This document shows positions 63,735-64,000 of a DNA stretch of 64,000 bases, one piece after another. The notes below the pieces were generated by a model, which had not been told where the DNA came from, ran no database searches, and was given only the letters and a program-made list of their open reading frames with translations. How positions within the stretch are numbered: position 1 is the stretch's first letter; every line of letters starts with the position of its first letter. The position numbers and the translations under genes were made by a program. The stretch comes from Symsagittifera roscoffensis. Its lineage: Eukaryota; Xenacoelomorpha; Acoela; Convolutidae. The stretch is from assembly GCF_963678635.1 (NCBI RefSeq), contig NC_087064.1, forward strand, positions 28,996,189 to 29,060,188, read 5' to 3'.

Positions 63735-64000
63735 CAAGGTTTGTTATGATTGGCTGAAAATGAACAACAGCGACAGATTAGCGAAAATGGAGACACACCT
63801 ATCACCAAATTCACTCTTTGTGCGTACATGACTCCAGAGGGTGATATTAAATTTTCATTATTAAGAAAAGAGCGTATTGATTGCAGCGACCAAATTGTTC
63901 AGAGGAAGGAGCAAAGAATAGTTTCCGAAGAAGAGTTGTCTACACCAAAGAGATTTTTTCCAGTTATTGATCAGTTTGTACACTTCGATACATTCAAGTT
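63735..64000 (+). pseudogene. unknown ORF with in-frame TGA, copy 2 (partial)
   Basis: Same frame as copy 1 with the TGA kept. Differences include QSGDIP to ENGDTP and STLKRF to STPKRF. Cut by the window edge at CATTCAAGTT. Confidence 0.35.

Larger units (their letters stand above)
61745..64000 (+). repeat. block A, copy 2 (continues past the window)
   Basis: Matches 58230-60484 to the last base. If the pattern continues, block B should follow beyond the window. Confidence 0.9.

Overview
The window is nuclear DNA of an animal, most likely an invertebrate. It is AT-rich and intron-rich and carries three genes, all on the + strand and head to tail. I could not narrow the clade. Introns run from 69 bp to 9.3 kb, and almost all non-coding sequence is repeat-derived.

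Gene 1 (5611-37096) is a complete SETDB1-type histone H3K9 methyltransferase. I rebuilt it as 17 coding exons (1302 codons plus stop) whose reading phases agree at every junction. It has an N-terminal helical region, a Ser/acidic linker, triple Tudor, MBD-like, pre-SET, a SET domain split by a long acidic insert, and post-SET, ending in NRLL as in SETDB1 proteins. Two of its introns fit only as GC-AG introns, and an optional 9-nt microexon fits between exons 12 and 13. Gene 2 (37853-39403) is ZNF330/NOA36, a cysteine-rich nucleolar zinc-binding protein with an acidic tail, in three exons; its start codon lies only 756 bp after the SETDB1 stop. Gene 3 (42171-54774) encodes a 788-residue protein in 14 exons that I do not recognise by name. 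Its middle resembles a degenerate TBC (Rab-GAP-like) helical fold, followed by a coiled coil. A competing last exon at 53925 would give a shorter protein.

Repeats. 1-5.26 kb is a complex tandem array with a ~165-bp satellite-like monomer and three copies of a >1-kb higher-order unit that contains an exon-like minus-strand ORF. 5.7-6.94 kb is a 617-bp near-identical tandem duplication that copies the 5' splice site of SETDB1 exon 1. 8.3-13.5 kb holds the same monomer inverted, in two tandem blocks that differ by two monomers. From about 14 kb onward a few families dominate. R1 is a ~450-bp element with a conserved CTTATATAGGTC box. S is a 0.7-1.8-kb element with a 5' hairpin, a tRNA-like Pol III A/B-box segment, sometimes ~165-bp core tandem repeats, and a 3' hairpin (GCGAAGCTCAGCTTCGC). 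R3 is a third interspersed family. Nearly every R1 and S copy I found has the same orientation. There are hAT-type MITEs with 8-bp target-site duplications (25637, 48853, probably 22560) and two other TIR elements. The last 8 kb is a set of multi-kilobase duplications carrying an ORF of unknown origin.

The best candidates for something undescribed are the S family, which mixes SINE-like and Helentron-like traits, and the unnamed gene 3. Exon boundaries come from reading splice sites, phase and family similarity by eye; no transcript or database was consulted.
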